From assembly GCF_019837165.1 (NCBI RefSeq), contig NZ_JAGYHC010000001.1, forward strand, positions 3,782,001 to 3,846,000: a stretch of DNA of 64,000 nt, given 5' to 3'. This document shows positions 17,206 through 26,855 of this stretch, piece after piece. A model generated the notes under the pieces. That model searched no databases. It was not told the DNA's origin and saw nothing but the letters and a program-made list of their open reading frames with translations. Each line of letters starts with the position of its first letter. The first letter of the stretch is position 1. Made by a program: the position numbers and the translations under genes. This stretch comes from Virgibacillus sp. NKC19-3. GTDB lineage: Bacteria > Bacillota > Bacilli > Bacillales > Amphibacillaceae.

Positions 17206-17478
17206 CTACATCCATTTTTCAAACATTGCAGCGCGTTGGATATCAAGATACTGTTTCATGCTCATATCCAAGCCTACGAATATTTTTTTAATATCTGCCA
17301 CTCCTACATCGATCTCCCGTAAGGCTAAAATGGTACTTAAACGGAGAAGATCCTTTTCCGTAAAATACCTGTAATCATTGAATATATCCTTTTGTGGAGA
17401 AATTAATCCCTTTTCTTCATAAAAGCGAATGGCTCTTGAAGTCGTGTTCATTAAGTTTGCTACGTCTTTGATATACAT
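17206..17478 (-). CDS. MerR-family DNA-binding domain, truncated by in-frame TAG
   Basis: 90-residue winged-helix domain: MYIKDVANLMNTTSRAIRFYEEKGLISP, then NDYRYFTEKDLLRLSTILALREIDVGVADI. It stops (FEKWM-TAG) before the antiparallel coiled-coil that MerR proteins need to dimerise; that helix is found in frame after the stop, at the head of the methyltransferase. GGGAGAGG precedes the ATG. The upstream promoter has the long 19-bp spacer characteristic of MerR-controlled promoters, so autoregulation was likely in the intact fusion. Whether the short product works is doubtful. Confidence 0.85.
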   Translation of the reverse strand: MYIKDVANLMNTTSRAIRFYEEKGLISPQKDIFNDYRYFTEKDLLRLSTILALREIDVGVADIKKIFVGLDMSMKQYLDIQRAAMFEKWM

Positions 17479-17499
17479 GCTATCCTCTCCCTTATCCTT

Positions 17500-17530
17500 A
17501 CTATAAACGTTAACCCAACGGAAAGGTAAA
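17500..17530 (-). promoter_or_regulatory. MerR-type promoter with 19-bp spacer
   Basis: On the minus strand, TTTACC (17530-17525), a 19-bp spacer, then TATAGT (17505-17500). A small dyad CGTT-N5-AACG lies in the spacer. Overlong spacers of 19-20 bp are the hallmark of promoters twisted open by MerR proteins. Confidence 0.65.
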
Positions 17531-17607
17531 GGATTTTATCAAAAAAGTGACATAAGGAACATTCCATACAAAATAAATAATGAGTACCTATGCTAACAGA
17601 TTGCACC

Positions 17608-17880
17608 TTCTCCCGATTCGGTGCGCGGCTCTCCCTATTTCATGGCGTCCTCTCCCGATTCGGTGCGCGGCTCTCCCTATTTCAAGGTGTCCTCTCCCGG
17701 TTCGGTGCTCGGCTCTCCCTATTTCAAGGTGTCCTCTCCCGGTTCGGTGCTCGGCTCTCCCTATTTCATGGCGTCCTCTCCCGGTTCGGTGCGCGGCTCT
17801 CCCTATTTCAAGGTGTTCTCTCCCGGTTCGGTGCGCGGCTCTCCCTATTTCATGGCGTCCTCTCCCGGTTCAGCTCGGTG
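17608..17880. repeat. Tandem array, 42-bp unit made of two 21-bp halves
   Basis: Six full 42-bp units plus a partial one. Each has a CTCTCCCG(A/G)TTCGGTG half and a CTCTCCCTATTTCA half, and starts are exactly 21 bp apart from 17608 to 17860. Units are about 90 percent or more alike. Because 42 is divisible by 3, three forward frames stay open and give spurious repeat proteins. It lies between the divergent MerR and M20 genes. Confidence 0.95.
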
Positions 17881-18110
17881 CCATCCCAGATCAAGCGACT
17901 TGACAACGTTCCCCTAAGAGTAATATTCTTTTGATTATCGTTCAAAATTTTTCCAAAAAGGAAGGAAATATTATTTTCTTCTTATTTACAATAGGTGTCA
18001 CTGTAACTATTTTAGAATCCACAGGCGCCAAACGCAGGAGTTAGCTTACTAATTAAGTATTATCAATTGAAAAAGCAAGAAATTGCATAAAAATCAAGGA
18101 GGCAGCAATC

Positions 18111-19247
18111 ATGCAAGAATTTGAAGAAAAACATGTTAACGAGATGCTAGAAATGCTTGAGAAATTAGTAAATACCGATAGTGGATCAACCGATAAAGCA
18201 GGTGTAGACCGCGTTGGTGAAATCCTTTGCCAAAACTATGAACAAATTGGTTTCGTTCCAAAAGTGCACAAAAGCGAACAATATGGAAATTCCATCACTT
18301 TACGTCACCAAGACGCAACAAATCCGGATATTTTAATTGTGGCACATATGGATACCGTTTTTCCAGCGGGAACAGCAAGCGAACGTCCGTTTACCATTCG
18401 TGACGGGAAAGCATATGGTCCTGGCGTCATCGACATGCAAGCGAGTCAGGTGATGGTTTTTTACACAATGAAAGCCTTGGTTGAACAACAGATTTCCGCC
18501 TATAAGCATGTTGAAATTGTGCTCAATAGTGACGAAGAACTTGGAACCATTTCGTCCCGATCATTGATTGAAGAAAAGGCGAAAGGAAAGAAAGCAGCCC
18601 TCGTGGTAGAACCGGCAAGGGAAGATGGATCGGTTGTGAGTTCGCGACGTGGCAGTGGCGTGTATGAGTTGCATATAAAGGGACGTGCGGCACATTCCGG
18701 TATGAATCCAGAAAACGGGATCAACGCCATCGAGGAATTAGCACATAAAATCCTTGCATTCCAAAGCCTTTCTGATCCGGACAATGGCTTACATGTTAAT
18801 GTAGGACTCATCGAGGGAGGAACATCAGTGAACACCATTGCTCCCTCTGCAAAAGCTTCGGTCGATGTGCGGATCAGCACCGCATCACAAGGAAAAACCA
18901 TCGACGAACAAATTCAGGCGATTGGTCAGCAAAACGTACTCGACGGAATCGAATTAACGCTGACAGGCGGAATCAACCGGCCACCTATGGAGTTAACCGA
19001 CGGGGTGCAAAAACTCGTTGATATTGTCCAAACCAAAGCTCAAGCACTTGGACTAAACGTCGGACATACGGCAACCGGCGGCGGATCAGACGCATCCTTT
19101 ACAGCGGCAATGAATGTCCCGACCATTGATGGCCTTGGTCCCGTAGGTGGGAAACAGCACAGTAGCGAAGAATACCTCATCGTGGATAGTCTCCAAGAAC
19201 GAATGATGTTATTTTGCAATGTTTTACAGCAGTTAAGCGAGGAATAA
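18111..19247 (+). CDS. M20 family metallopeptidase (glutamate carboxypeptidase-like)
   Basis: 378-residue zinc peptidase. Metal-binding motifs: His-Asp of LIVAHMDTVFPAG (about 82), Asp of GPGVIDMQASQ (about 110; the usual DMKGG is changed to DMQAS), Glu-Glu of LNSDEELGT (about 145), Glu of VVEPAREDG, and the C-terminal His of GGKQHSSEEY. A dimerisation lid domain is inserted after GSGVYELHIKGRAAHSG. The layout matches CPG2-like carboxypeptidases, which remove C-terminal glutamate from peptides or folates; the substrate here is unproven. AAGGAGG lies 8 nt before the ATG. It is monocistronic, between two repeat arrays. Confidence 0.88.
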   Translation: MQEFEEKHVNEMLEMLEKLVNTDSGSTDKAGVDRVGEILCQNYEQIGFVPKVHKSEQYGNSITLRHQDATNPDILIVAHMDTVFPAGTASERPFTIRDGKAYGPGVIDMQASQVMVFYTMKALVEQQISAYKHVEIVLNSDEELGTISSRSLIEEKAKGKKAALVVEPAREDGSVVSSRRGSGVYELHIKGRAAHSGMNPENGINAIEELAHKILAFQSLSDPDNGLHVNVGLIEGGTSVNTIAPSAKASVDVRISTASQGKTIDEQIQAIGQQNVLDGIELTLTGGINRPPMELTDGVQKLVDIVQTKAQALGLNVGHTATGGGSDASFTAAMNVPTIDGLGPVGGKQHSSEEYLIVDSLQERMMLFCNVLQQLSEE

Positions 19248-19344
19248 GACTGCACTGGCATGCTTGTATAAAGTAGAAGCAATGCTTTCAAAGAACTACT
19301 AAAGGGTAAACGTAACGTACGCTTTATCGGCGGATGAGGGCTCG

Positions 19345-19545
19345 GTTCTCAGGGGGACGGCTCAGCATGGGACTTCATTTTACCCATGAGTGCCCGTTCT
19401 CAGGATTTCCAGCTCAATATGGGATTTCACTTCGCCCATGAGTGCCCGTTCTCAGGATTTCCAGCTCAATATGGGACTTCATTTTACCCATGAGTGCCCG
19501 TTCTCAGGATTTCCAGCTCAATATGGGACTTCACTTCAGTAGCAA
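19345..19545. repeat. Tandem array with 51-52-bp period
   Basis: Four units with GTTCTCAG starts at 19345, 19396, 19448 and 19500; the last three are nearly identical (GTTCTCAGGATTTCCAGCTC and a CAATATGGGACTTCA block). It lies between the convergent M20 and nrdB genes. Confidence 0.9.
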
Positions 19546-19743
19546 CGAAGCGATGATGACTTTCGCCCGCTGGGGCATACGTGCGACTTTAGCTCTGTCT
19601 GCGCCTGAGGCCTGCAGCCGCTAAGTCTTCTAGGTTACTCCTGTGTTGGCTCCTAGTTTTTGGCGCTTGGGGCTGAATACGGCCGTTTATCTATCAATAG
19701 TTATGCGCAAGCCAACAATTTTATAAATCCCAAACATAAAAAA
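19546..19743. other. Intergenic remainder before the nrdB terminator
   Basis: Locally GC-rich sequence after the repeat array, with no supported gene. Confidence 0.35.
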
Positions 19744-19776
19744 CGGAGACGATCAGCACTACGCCAATCATCTCCG
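19737..19776 (-). terminator. Terminator of nrd operon
   Basis: On the minus strand, CGGAGATGAT pairs with ATCGTCTCCG (one wobble) and is followed by TTTTTTAT. Confidence 0.8.
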
Positions 19777-19788
19777 CCTAAACTTTAT

Positions 19789-20832
19789 CTACAGATCATC
19801 AAATCCATTCAAATCACTTGTCTTCGTATATTGCCTGGACTTCTGTTCAAAGAAGTCGGTCTTCGTGCCATCAAAGTTATCCACATACGCGCGGATCCAC
19901 TTCATTGGATTATCCACATGTTGGGGATAAATCTCCTCAAGTCCCATCATGCGAAGCATTTTATTGGCCCGATACTTGACATAGCCTGCCATTTCCTCAA
20001 GGTCGATACCTTCCACATCTGCCAATACATAGTTGGACCACTCGATTTCCAACTCAACCGATTCCTGAAAATGGGCATAAATCCAATCCGTAAACTCACT
20101 TGTATTGTACTGGGGATTTTCAGCAAGTGTTGCACGAAACAATTCTGCGATAAAGCGCCCATGTTCGAGTTCGTCACGGTTAATATAGCTGATCATGGTC
20201 GATGTACCGACCATCTTGTTATGCCGGGCCAAGTTATAGAAAAACGCGAAGCCGGAATAGAAGAACATGCCCTCTAACAAGGATGTGTACACAAGCGTCT
20301 TTAGAATATTTTCGATGGTTGGTTCTTCTACAAACGCATTATATTGCTTGATGATATTCTCATTTCGCCGCAGTAGTACAGGATCCTTCCTGCCAAGATC
20401 GAAGGATTCATTTTGCTCATCCAACGATACGACAGAGGAAAGTACATAAGAGTAGCTTTCATTATGCACCGCTTCCTGCTGGGAAATGACCGCCATAATC
20501 GATTGCACCGACGTATCGGTGGAATATAGGGACAGAAGCAATGCCGTTCTTGTTTGTGGACCATCCAATGTGGATAACAGGCCAATGATTTTCAAATATG
20601 CCTCTTGCTCTGATTCCGTCAACATTGGAAACTGCTTCACATCACTGGACATATTGATTTCATCTGCTTGCCAGTAGTTACCCACAAGCCGCTTATACAT
20701 TTTATACCAATGTGGATAAGCAATGTCATTCCAGTTTAAAATTCCACTTGATTTCCCGCCGAATAATCCTGTTGATTTATTCGGATTACGCGGTTCCAAC
20801 GTTTTCGCTTTCTCAAGCATAGCTCTTGGCAA
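19789..20832 (-). CDS. nrdB: Ribonucleotide reductase class I small subunit (R2)
   Basis: 347-residue ferritin-like subunit that houses the dinuclear metal centre and tyrosyl radical for deoxynucleotide synthesis. Ligands are in order: Asp in LSTLDGPQT, Glu/His in QQEAVHNESY, Glu in SLLEGMFFYSG, and Glu/His in NRDELEHGRF. The radical Tyr is present four residues after the first His. The C-terminus (SDLNGFDDL) would dock in the large subunit. The start is TTG, 9 nt after AAGGAG, and overlaps the flavodoxin gene by 20 nt. nrdB and nrdF cannot be separated with certainty by eye. Confidence 0.9.
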   Translation of the reverse strand: MPRAMLEKAKTLEPRNPNKSTGLFGGKSSGILNWNDIAYPHWYKMYKRLVGNYWQADEINMSSDVKQFPMLTESEQEAYLKIIGLLSTLDGPQTRTALLLSLYSTDTSVQSIMAVISQQEAVHNESYSYVLSSVVSLDEQNESFDLGRKDPVLLRRNENIIKQYNAFVEEPTIENILKTLVYTSLLEGMFFYSGFAFFYNLARHNKMVGTSTMISYINRDELEHGRFIAELFRATLAENPQYNTSEFTDWIYAHFQESVELEIEWSNYVLADVEGIDLEEMAGYVKYRANKMLRMMGLEEIYPQHVDNPMKWIRAYVDNFDGTKTDFFEQKSRQYTKTSDLNGFDDL

Positions 20833-21247
20833 GATGCAACACTCCTTCTACCCATTCATCTATAATTGCTTCTTGACTACCTCTCGGGGATTGTTCAATC
20901 TTCAACCCATTCCACCGGCTGTGATAAAAAGTAGCCAATTTATCCACAGCCCTGCAGAATAAATCGTCACCACCAAATTGCGTATCTCCTGTTCCAAATA
21001 CCGCAATATTATCCGGCTTATAGCCAACTTCCAACACGAAATCCTTCACCTCATCCGGCGTGCTTCCCTGTTCCCATGTGAATGTTCCAAGAAAAATATA
21101 ATCATACATGGCGGGATCTATCGGGGCATCAATTCCGATCTGATGCCGATCCACAGTTAGGTTTTCATGCGCTAATTTCGTTTCAATAGAATCCGCTACT
21201 TCTTCTGTATTTCCACTATAGGATAAATATGCAATTAGGATTTTCAA
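20813..21247 (-). CDS. Flavodoxin encoded between nrdA and nrdB
   Basis: 144-residue flavodoxin with the FMN phosphate loop YLSYSGNTEEVAD at the N-terminus, the GTFTWEQGSTPDE loop and the FGTGDTQFGGDDLFC loop that cradle the isoalloxazine. It starts with TTG overlapping the nrdA stop (TTGA) and overlaps nrdB, so expression is tightly coupled to the reductase. It occupies the position that NrdI holds in class Ib operons. It probably supplies electrons or oxidant for activating the R2 metal centre, but it looks like an ordinary flavodoxin and not a typical NrdI. Confidence 0.9.
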   Translation of the reverse strand: MKILIAYLSYSGNTEEVADSIETKLAHENLTVDRHQIGIDAPIDPAMYDYIFLGTFTWEQGSTPDEVKDFVLEVGYKPDNIAVFGTGDTQFGGDDLFCRAVDKLATFYHSRWNGLKIEQSPRGSQEAIIDEWVEGVLHLAKSYA

Positions 21248-23478
21248 CTTTCACACCACTCACATTCTTCGACTTCATTCGCTGTTGAACGAACATAATA
21301 GGTCGTCTTTAATCCTTCCCTCCAGGCCTGCAAATGTACATCCAAAAGCACGGATGCGCGAATGGTATTTGGCACATAGATATTGAATGAAATACTTTGA
21401 TCAATATGCTTCTGACGTGCGGCATTTTGCTTGACTGACCAGCGTTGATCCACAATATAAGCAGAGCGTCGATAGACTTCATACGTATGATGATTTAAAT
21501 CCGGTGCCGTTGTCGGGATCTTAAAATCCTTCTTTTCCTCATTATAAAATGGCTTAAAAATCGGATCAATACTTGCGGTTGAGCCTGCAATCATCGAGGT
21601 GCTCGAGTTAGGCGCTACCGCCATTAAGTAGCCATTACGCATTCCATTTGTTTCTACTTCTGCTTTTAATGACATCCATTTATCATCGGTGTAGCCTTTT
21701 TGTGTAAAATACGTTCCATCGCTCCATTTACTACCTTCAAACGCTGGATAGCTTCCTTTTTCCTTACTTAATTCCATGCTGTTTTTAATCGTTAAATAGG
21801 CAATTTTTTCATATAATTCATCGGCAAATTCTACCGACTCTTCAGATTCCCATTTCATATTTTTCAAGGCTAATAGATGATGCCAACCGAATGTACCGAG
21901 GCCAATCGCACGATATTTCTGATTGGTTAACTGCGCATTTTTTATCGGTAGGGTGTTAATATCGATCACATTATCAAGCATCCGTACTTGAATTTTAATT
22001 AACGGCTCCAACACATCATCCGGGACAGCTCTTCCAAGATTAATAGAGCTCAAGTTACAAACAACATAGTCACCCGTCTTGTATTTTTGTACTATGGTGT
22101 CTTCATTTTCAATGAATTCTTCTATAAATTCACTTGGTGACTGGTTCTGCGTAATTTCGGTGCATAGATTGGAACAATAGATCATACCGTTATGCGGATT
22201 GCTATTCTGTCGGTTCACCTCATCACGGTAAAACATGAAAGGCGTGCCTGATTCGAGCTGAGACTTCATCACCCGTTTCATGATATCAATGGCAGGGACG
22301 CGGCTTTTCGAAAGCTGCTCGGATTGTACACATTCCTCATATTTCCTGCGCCATGTTCCATCTCCTCTTTCCTCATCATAGAAGTCTTCCAGGGAATAGC
22401 CCATGACCTGACGTACTTCATGCGGATCAAATAGATACCAATCCTCTCGTTTTTCCACTTTTTCCATAAAGTAGTCCGGCAGCGTAACCCCTGTAAAAAT
22501 ATCATGGGCACGCATTCGATCGTCCCCGTTATTTAATTTCAAATCAAGGAACGGTTCGATATCTTTATGCCACACATCTAAATAAATCGCAATGGCACCT
22601 TTTCTTGTCCCAAGCTGATCGACACTCACTGCTGTATTATTCAGCTGTTTAATCCATGGGACAACACCACTGGACATCCCTTGAAAACCTTTGATCGCAC
22701 TGCCGCGACTGCGGATTTTACCCATGTAAACGCCAATGCCGCCACCATTTTTGGAGAGTTTCGCAATATTGGTATTACTGTCATAGATGGATTGTAAACT
22801 ATCATCAACCGTATCGATGAAGCAGCTGGATAATTGACCATGCGTTTTTCCGGCGTTCGTTAATGTTGGTGTCGCAACTGTCATATACAGATTGCTAAGC
22901 GCCCAGTAGCTTTCCGTAACAAGCTGAATGCGTTGCGCCTTGGGTTCGTCCTGCATGAGATACATCGCAATAATCATCCAACGTTCTTGCGGCAATTCAT
23001 ATGTATTTTTTGCGTGATCGGTTGCCAGATATCTTGTTGCAATAGAATATAATCCTAAATAATGAAAAAGCAGGTCACGTTCCGGCTGCATATATGCTGC
23101 GACCGTATCGATTTCTTCTTTCGTATATTTCTCTAATAAATGACTTGCGTAAATCCCTTCCTGGGTAAGTGTCTGAATAAGCTCATAAAAATTCCCATAA
23201 CGCAGAGCAGGATCATAATTCCTATTTTTTCCTGCTTGACGGTAAAGTTCTTGTAAGTAAATTCGACTTGCCACATAGGTCCATTCCGTATTTGCCTCGT
23301 CGATATTTTCGAGTGCATTTTTGATTAAGATTTCTGCCGTTTTTTCTGGTGTGGCATCTGGTTGAATAGCTCTTAAGGATTTTTCCTTGTATTTCGCTGT
23401 GTCGATTGATAGATTTTCCGCCGCTCGATCAATCATTTGAATGATGTGCTCCTCATTAACTGCTGCTACTGTTATCAT
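21244..23478 (-). CDS. nrdA: Ribonucleotide reductase class I large subunit (R1)
   Basis: 744-residue catalytic subunit. Catalytic cysteines are visible: HGQLSSCFI (first redox Cys), SNLCTEITQ (thiyl radical Cys, with the NxCxE pattern) and VCNLSSINLG (second redox Cys). The glycine-rich KNGGGIGVYMG and C-terminal shuttle CEWC (near residue 741) are also present. An ATP-cone-like N-terminus of about 90 residues is not obvious. AAAGGAG lies 9 nt before the ATG. It is the first gene of nrdA-flavodoxin-nrdB, preceded by NrdR boxes and a 220-nt leader that ends in a terminator. Confidence 0.93.
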   Translation of the reverse strand: MITVAAVNEEHIIQMIDRAAENLSIDTAKYKEKSLRAIQPDATPEKTAEILIKNALENIDEANTEWTYVASRIYLQELYRQAGKNRNYDPALRYGNFYELIQTLTQEGIYASHLLEKYTKEEIDTVAAYMQPERDLLFHYLGLYSIATRYLATDHAKNTYELPQERWMIIAMYLMQDEPKAQRIQLVTESYWALSNLYMTVATPTLTNAGKTHGQLSSCFIDTVDDSLQSIYDSNTNIAKLSKNGGGIGVYMGKIRSRGSAIKGFQGMSSGVVPWIKQLNNTAVSVDQLGTRKGAIAIYLDVWHKDIEPFLDLKLNNGDDRMRAHDIFTGVTLPDYFMEKVEKREDWYLFDPHEVRQVMGYSLEDFYDEERGDGTWRRKYEECVQSEQLSKSRVPAIDIMKRVMKSQLESGTPFMFYRDEVNRQNSNPHNGMIYCSNLCTEITQNQSPSEFIEEFIENEDTIVQKYKTGDYVVCNLSSINLGRAVPDDVLEPLIKIQVRMLDNVIDINTLPIKNAQLTNQKYRAIGLGTFGWHHLLALKNMKWESEESVEFADELYEKIAYLTIKNSMELSKEKGSYPAFEGSKWSDGTYFTQKGYTDDKWMSLKAEVETNGMRNGYLMAVAPNSSTSMIAGSTASIDPIFKPFYNEEKKDFKIPTTAPDLNHHTYEVYRRSAYIVDQRWSVKQNAARQKHIDQSISFNIYVPNTIRASVLLDVHLQAWREGLKTTYYVRSTANEVEECEWCES

Positions 23479-23495
23479 GCGTAATTCTCCTTTTT

Positions 23496-23529
23496 ATAAA
23501 ATAAAAACCCGTTCATTCGTGAATGAACG
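23496..23529 (-). terminator. Premature terminator directly upstream of nrdA
   Basis: On the minus strand, CGTTCATTC-GT-GAATGAACG is followed by GGGTTTTTATTTT, just before the nrdA ribosome site. In this position it would act as an attenuator. Confidence 0.75.
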
Positions 23530-23748
23530 ATAAATAGCAACACAAACGTGCGCTCACCTTCTCTCCCCAAGGAGAAACGATACTTCAGCTATGGGAAGTA
23601 TCTCAACTTGAGCTTCTCTCTACTAAAGTCTCTCTCATATGTTATAATATAATAGGTAGCTCATCGTCCACACGAACCGTTGCTGGATTCAGGTCCAAGT
23701 TAAGACCGGATTTCCTTTACAGGCAGCAATTGCTGTCACCGTAGCGAA
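23500..23748 (-). ncRNA. Structured nrd 5' leader, candidate riboswitch or attenuator
   Basis: About 220-250 nt separate the NrdR-box promoter from nrdA. Helices readable on the minus strand include GATACTTC-loop-GAAGTATC (23602-23579), a TTCTCC/GGGAGA hairpin, and a GCTCA/TGAGC pair (23613-23609 with 23556-23552) that closes them as a three-way junction. A 5' domain near 23650-23748 contains a CAGCAATTGCTG hairpin and a GGTC/GACC hairpin. The leader ends in the terminator at 23496-23529. No known riboswitch consensus was recognised; in particular the cobalamin box is absent. Confidence 0.5.
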
Positions 23749-23794
23749 ACACTATATATAGTTTAACTTGACTAAAATGATCTCAATATGTTGT
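23749..23794 (-). promoter_or_regulatory. Pair of NrdR boxes
   Basis: ACACTATATATAGT at 23749-23762 matches the NrdR consensus acaCwAtATaTwGTgt closely. TCTCAATATGTTGT at 23781-23794 matches weakly. Their starts are 32 bp apart, about three helical turns, the usual arrangement for the ATP/dATP-responsive repressor NrdR. Confidence 0.8.
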
Positions 23795-23857
23795 ATACAA
23801 CTCTATCATATATGCTTATAGAATGCAATGGATTTTTCTGTTCATTTCTTCTTTCCA

Positions 23858-24763
23858 TTAGCTCTGAAATTGCTCCAATCGAGTAAAGAAATCTTTGAGA
23901 AATTGATAGAATAATTTTTCTGTCGGAAGCAATTGGCGATCAGATGGAACAATAACCCCTACCGTTCTGGTGACATTTGGTTGCGTAATTGGCAACTTCA
24001 CTGTTGCACGTGGTAAATTATCAACAAGCGTTATCTCCGGTACAAGAGATACGCCAAGCCCCGCAGAAACCAATCCCTTTATGGCATCAATATCCTTTCC
24101 TTCAAAGGAAACATTCGGTTCAAACCCCAGTTGCCTGCATGCATCGATCGTAATATTGCGCAGGATAAAGTTTTCCGGAAACAGTACAAAGGAGTCCTCC
24201 CTTAATTCATTTAAATGCAGTGATTCAGATGTGGCAAGGGGATGAGTTACCGGCAATAACGCAGTCATACTTTCCGAAAAAAGAATGGTACCTTTTAATT
24301 TCTTTTCCTTCATCGGAACAGGCCCCAGTAACGCCATATTAATTTCACCCTTGATGACGGCCTGTTTTAATTCATAATAAGATCCCTGATTTAATTGAAA
24401 CTTCACATGTGGATAGCGCTCCCGAAATGCAGAAATCGCTGTCGGCAAAATATAACTCGCTATACTACTGGGAAAGCCAATATGAATCGTCCCCAACTCC
24501 GGATCGGTGTACTCTTCAATGATTTGCGCAACATCATCAATCACGTGGATGGCATTTTCCATCCGGTCCAAGAATACTTTCCCAATCGATGTTAAACGGA
24601 CACTCCTTCCCTCACGTATAAATAAATCAACACCAAGTTCCGCCTCCAGGTTAAAGATTTGTCGGCTAATCGCGGATTGGGCTACATGCAAAGTGTCAGC
24701 CGCCTTCGTCACATGTTCTTGCTTTGCCACCTCAATGAAATATTTAATCTGTTTCAGTTCCAT
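23858..24763 (-). CDS. LysR family transcriptional regulator, GltC-like
   Basis: 301-residue LysR regulator. The N-terminal winged helix-turn-helix reads MELKQIKYFIEVAKQEHVTKAADTLHVAQSAISRQI, close to B. subtilis GltC. The effector domain begins at IHIGFPSSIASYILPTAI. The start is the ATG following GAGGTG; an in-frame ATG seven codons earlier has no ribosome site. It is divergent from gdhA, and the 160-bp intergenic region holds ATC-N7-GAT-type dyads suitable for LysR binding. Control of glutamate synthesis, perhaps by 2-oxoglutarate or glutamate, is inferred from the position and the GltC similarity. Confidence 0.88.
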   Translation of the reverse strand: MELKQIKYFIEVAKQEHVTKAADTLHVAQSAISRQIFNLEAELGVDLFIREGRSVRLTSIGKVFLDRMENAIHVIDDVAQIIEEYTDPELGTIHIGFPSSIASYILPTAISAFRERYPHVKFQLNQGSYYELKQAVIKGEINMALLGPVPMKEKKLKGTILFSESMTALLPVTHPLATSESLHLNELREDSFVLFPENFILRNITIDACRQLGFEPNVSFEGKDIDAIKGLVSAGLGVSLVPEITLVDNLPRATVKLPITQPNVTRTVGVIVPSDRQLLPTEKLFYQFLKDFFTRLEQFQS

Positions 24764-24833
24764 AACACTCACCTCTTTGTCCATTATCGCATATTGGCAT
24801 TGATTTCATCTATAATTGATATTGTTTCGATGA

Positions 24834-26315
<1,482 letters not shown>

Positions 26316-26324
26316 TTATGAAAG

Positions 26325-26370
26325 AAGCTGTCTGCAAATGCAAAATTGCATCTGCAGGCAGCTTTTTTAA
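26325..26370 (+). terminator. Terminator of gdhA
   Basis: AAGCTG, CTGCA and ATGCAA pair with TTGCAT, TGCAG and CAGCTT around an AA loop and are followed by TTTTTT. Confidence 0.88.
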
Positions 26371-26579
26371 TAAGCTGATTCATGAAATGGATAAACACGT
26401 CACTTCTTTTTATCAAATGAGATCCATTATTTATACGGATTTGAAATAATTGGAAAAAACAGCATGGATAGAATATGGAAGTTTGCTATTTCCTGTTTTG
26501 GGAATACATTCTACATAAGAAGATAATAACATGTATGTTGAAAAAGTGTATGCGTTTCATTACTTTAAGGAGAGGTTAT

Positions 26580-26810
26580 ATGTCATACGTAAGTTTTGGC
26601 AAAAAGAAATCTCAATATTTAAGTGTACTTACAGGAGTTTTTACCATGCCTATAATTGCTATTCTTACCTTTTTAGGTGTAGTTCCACTAGAACCTGCTG
26701 TTGGATGGCTAGCTGCCGCAGTATTTGTTGTCAGTCTTTTTCTTTTATTTACAAAATTTAAGAATGCAAAATTTGGGATGAAAAAAGGAGACGAAAAAAA
26801 TTTTCCATAA
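26580..26810 (+). CDS. Small two-helix membrane protein, unknown function
   Basis: 76-residue protein. The basic N-terminus (MSYVSFGKKKSQYL) precedes two hydrophobic helices (VLTGVFTMPIIAILTFLGVV and VGWLAAAVFVVSLFLLFTKF) and a basic tail. The start is fixed by AAGGAGAGG 6 nt upstream; the frame is open further upstream without a ribosome site. No family was recognised. It lies between gdhA and the convergent carnitine operon and shares a bidirectional terminator with the latter. Confidence 0.65.
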   Translation: MSYVSFGKKKSQYLSVLTGVFTMPIIAILTFLGVVPLEPAVGWLAAAVFVVSLFLLFTKFKNAKFGMKKGDEKNFP

Positions 26811-26814
26811 TATG

Positions 26815-26855
26815 GAACAAGCAAGCAGTGTTGCCCGCTGTATGCTTGCTTGTTC
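26815..26855. terminator. Bidirectional terminator
   Basis: A 13-bp perfect stem (GAACAAGCAAGCA and its complement) with a 15-nt loop overlaps the stop codon of the minus-strand thioesterase gene. Confidence 0.75.

Noticed and set aside
17580-17934. Three overlapping plus-strand ORFs of about 100 residues with PLPVRCAALPIS-type repeats
   Set aside because: They arise because the 42-bp repeat unit is divisible by 3 and keeps several frames open. No ribosome sites; repetition is at the DNA level.
23500-23748. Cobalamin riboswitch upstream of nrdA
   Set aside because: The B12 box (GCCACTG-like) and the AGCAGG/CCTGC-type core were not found in the leader.
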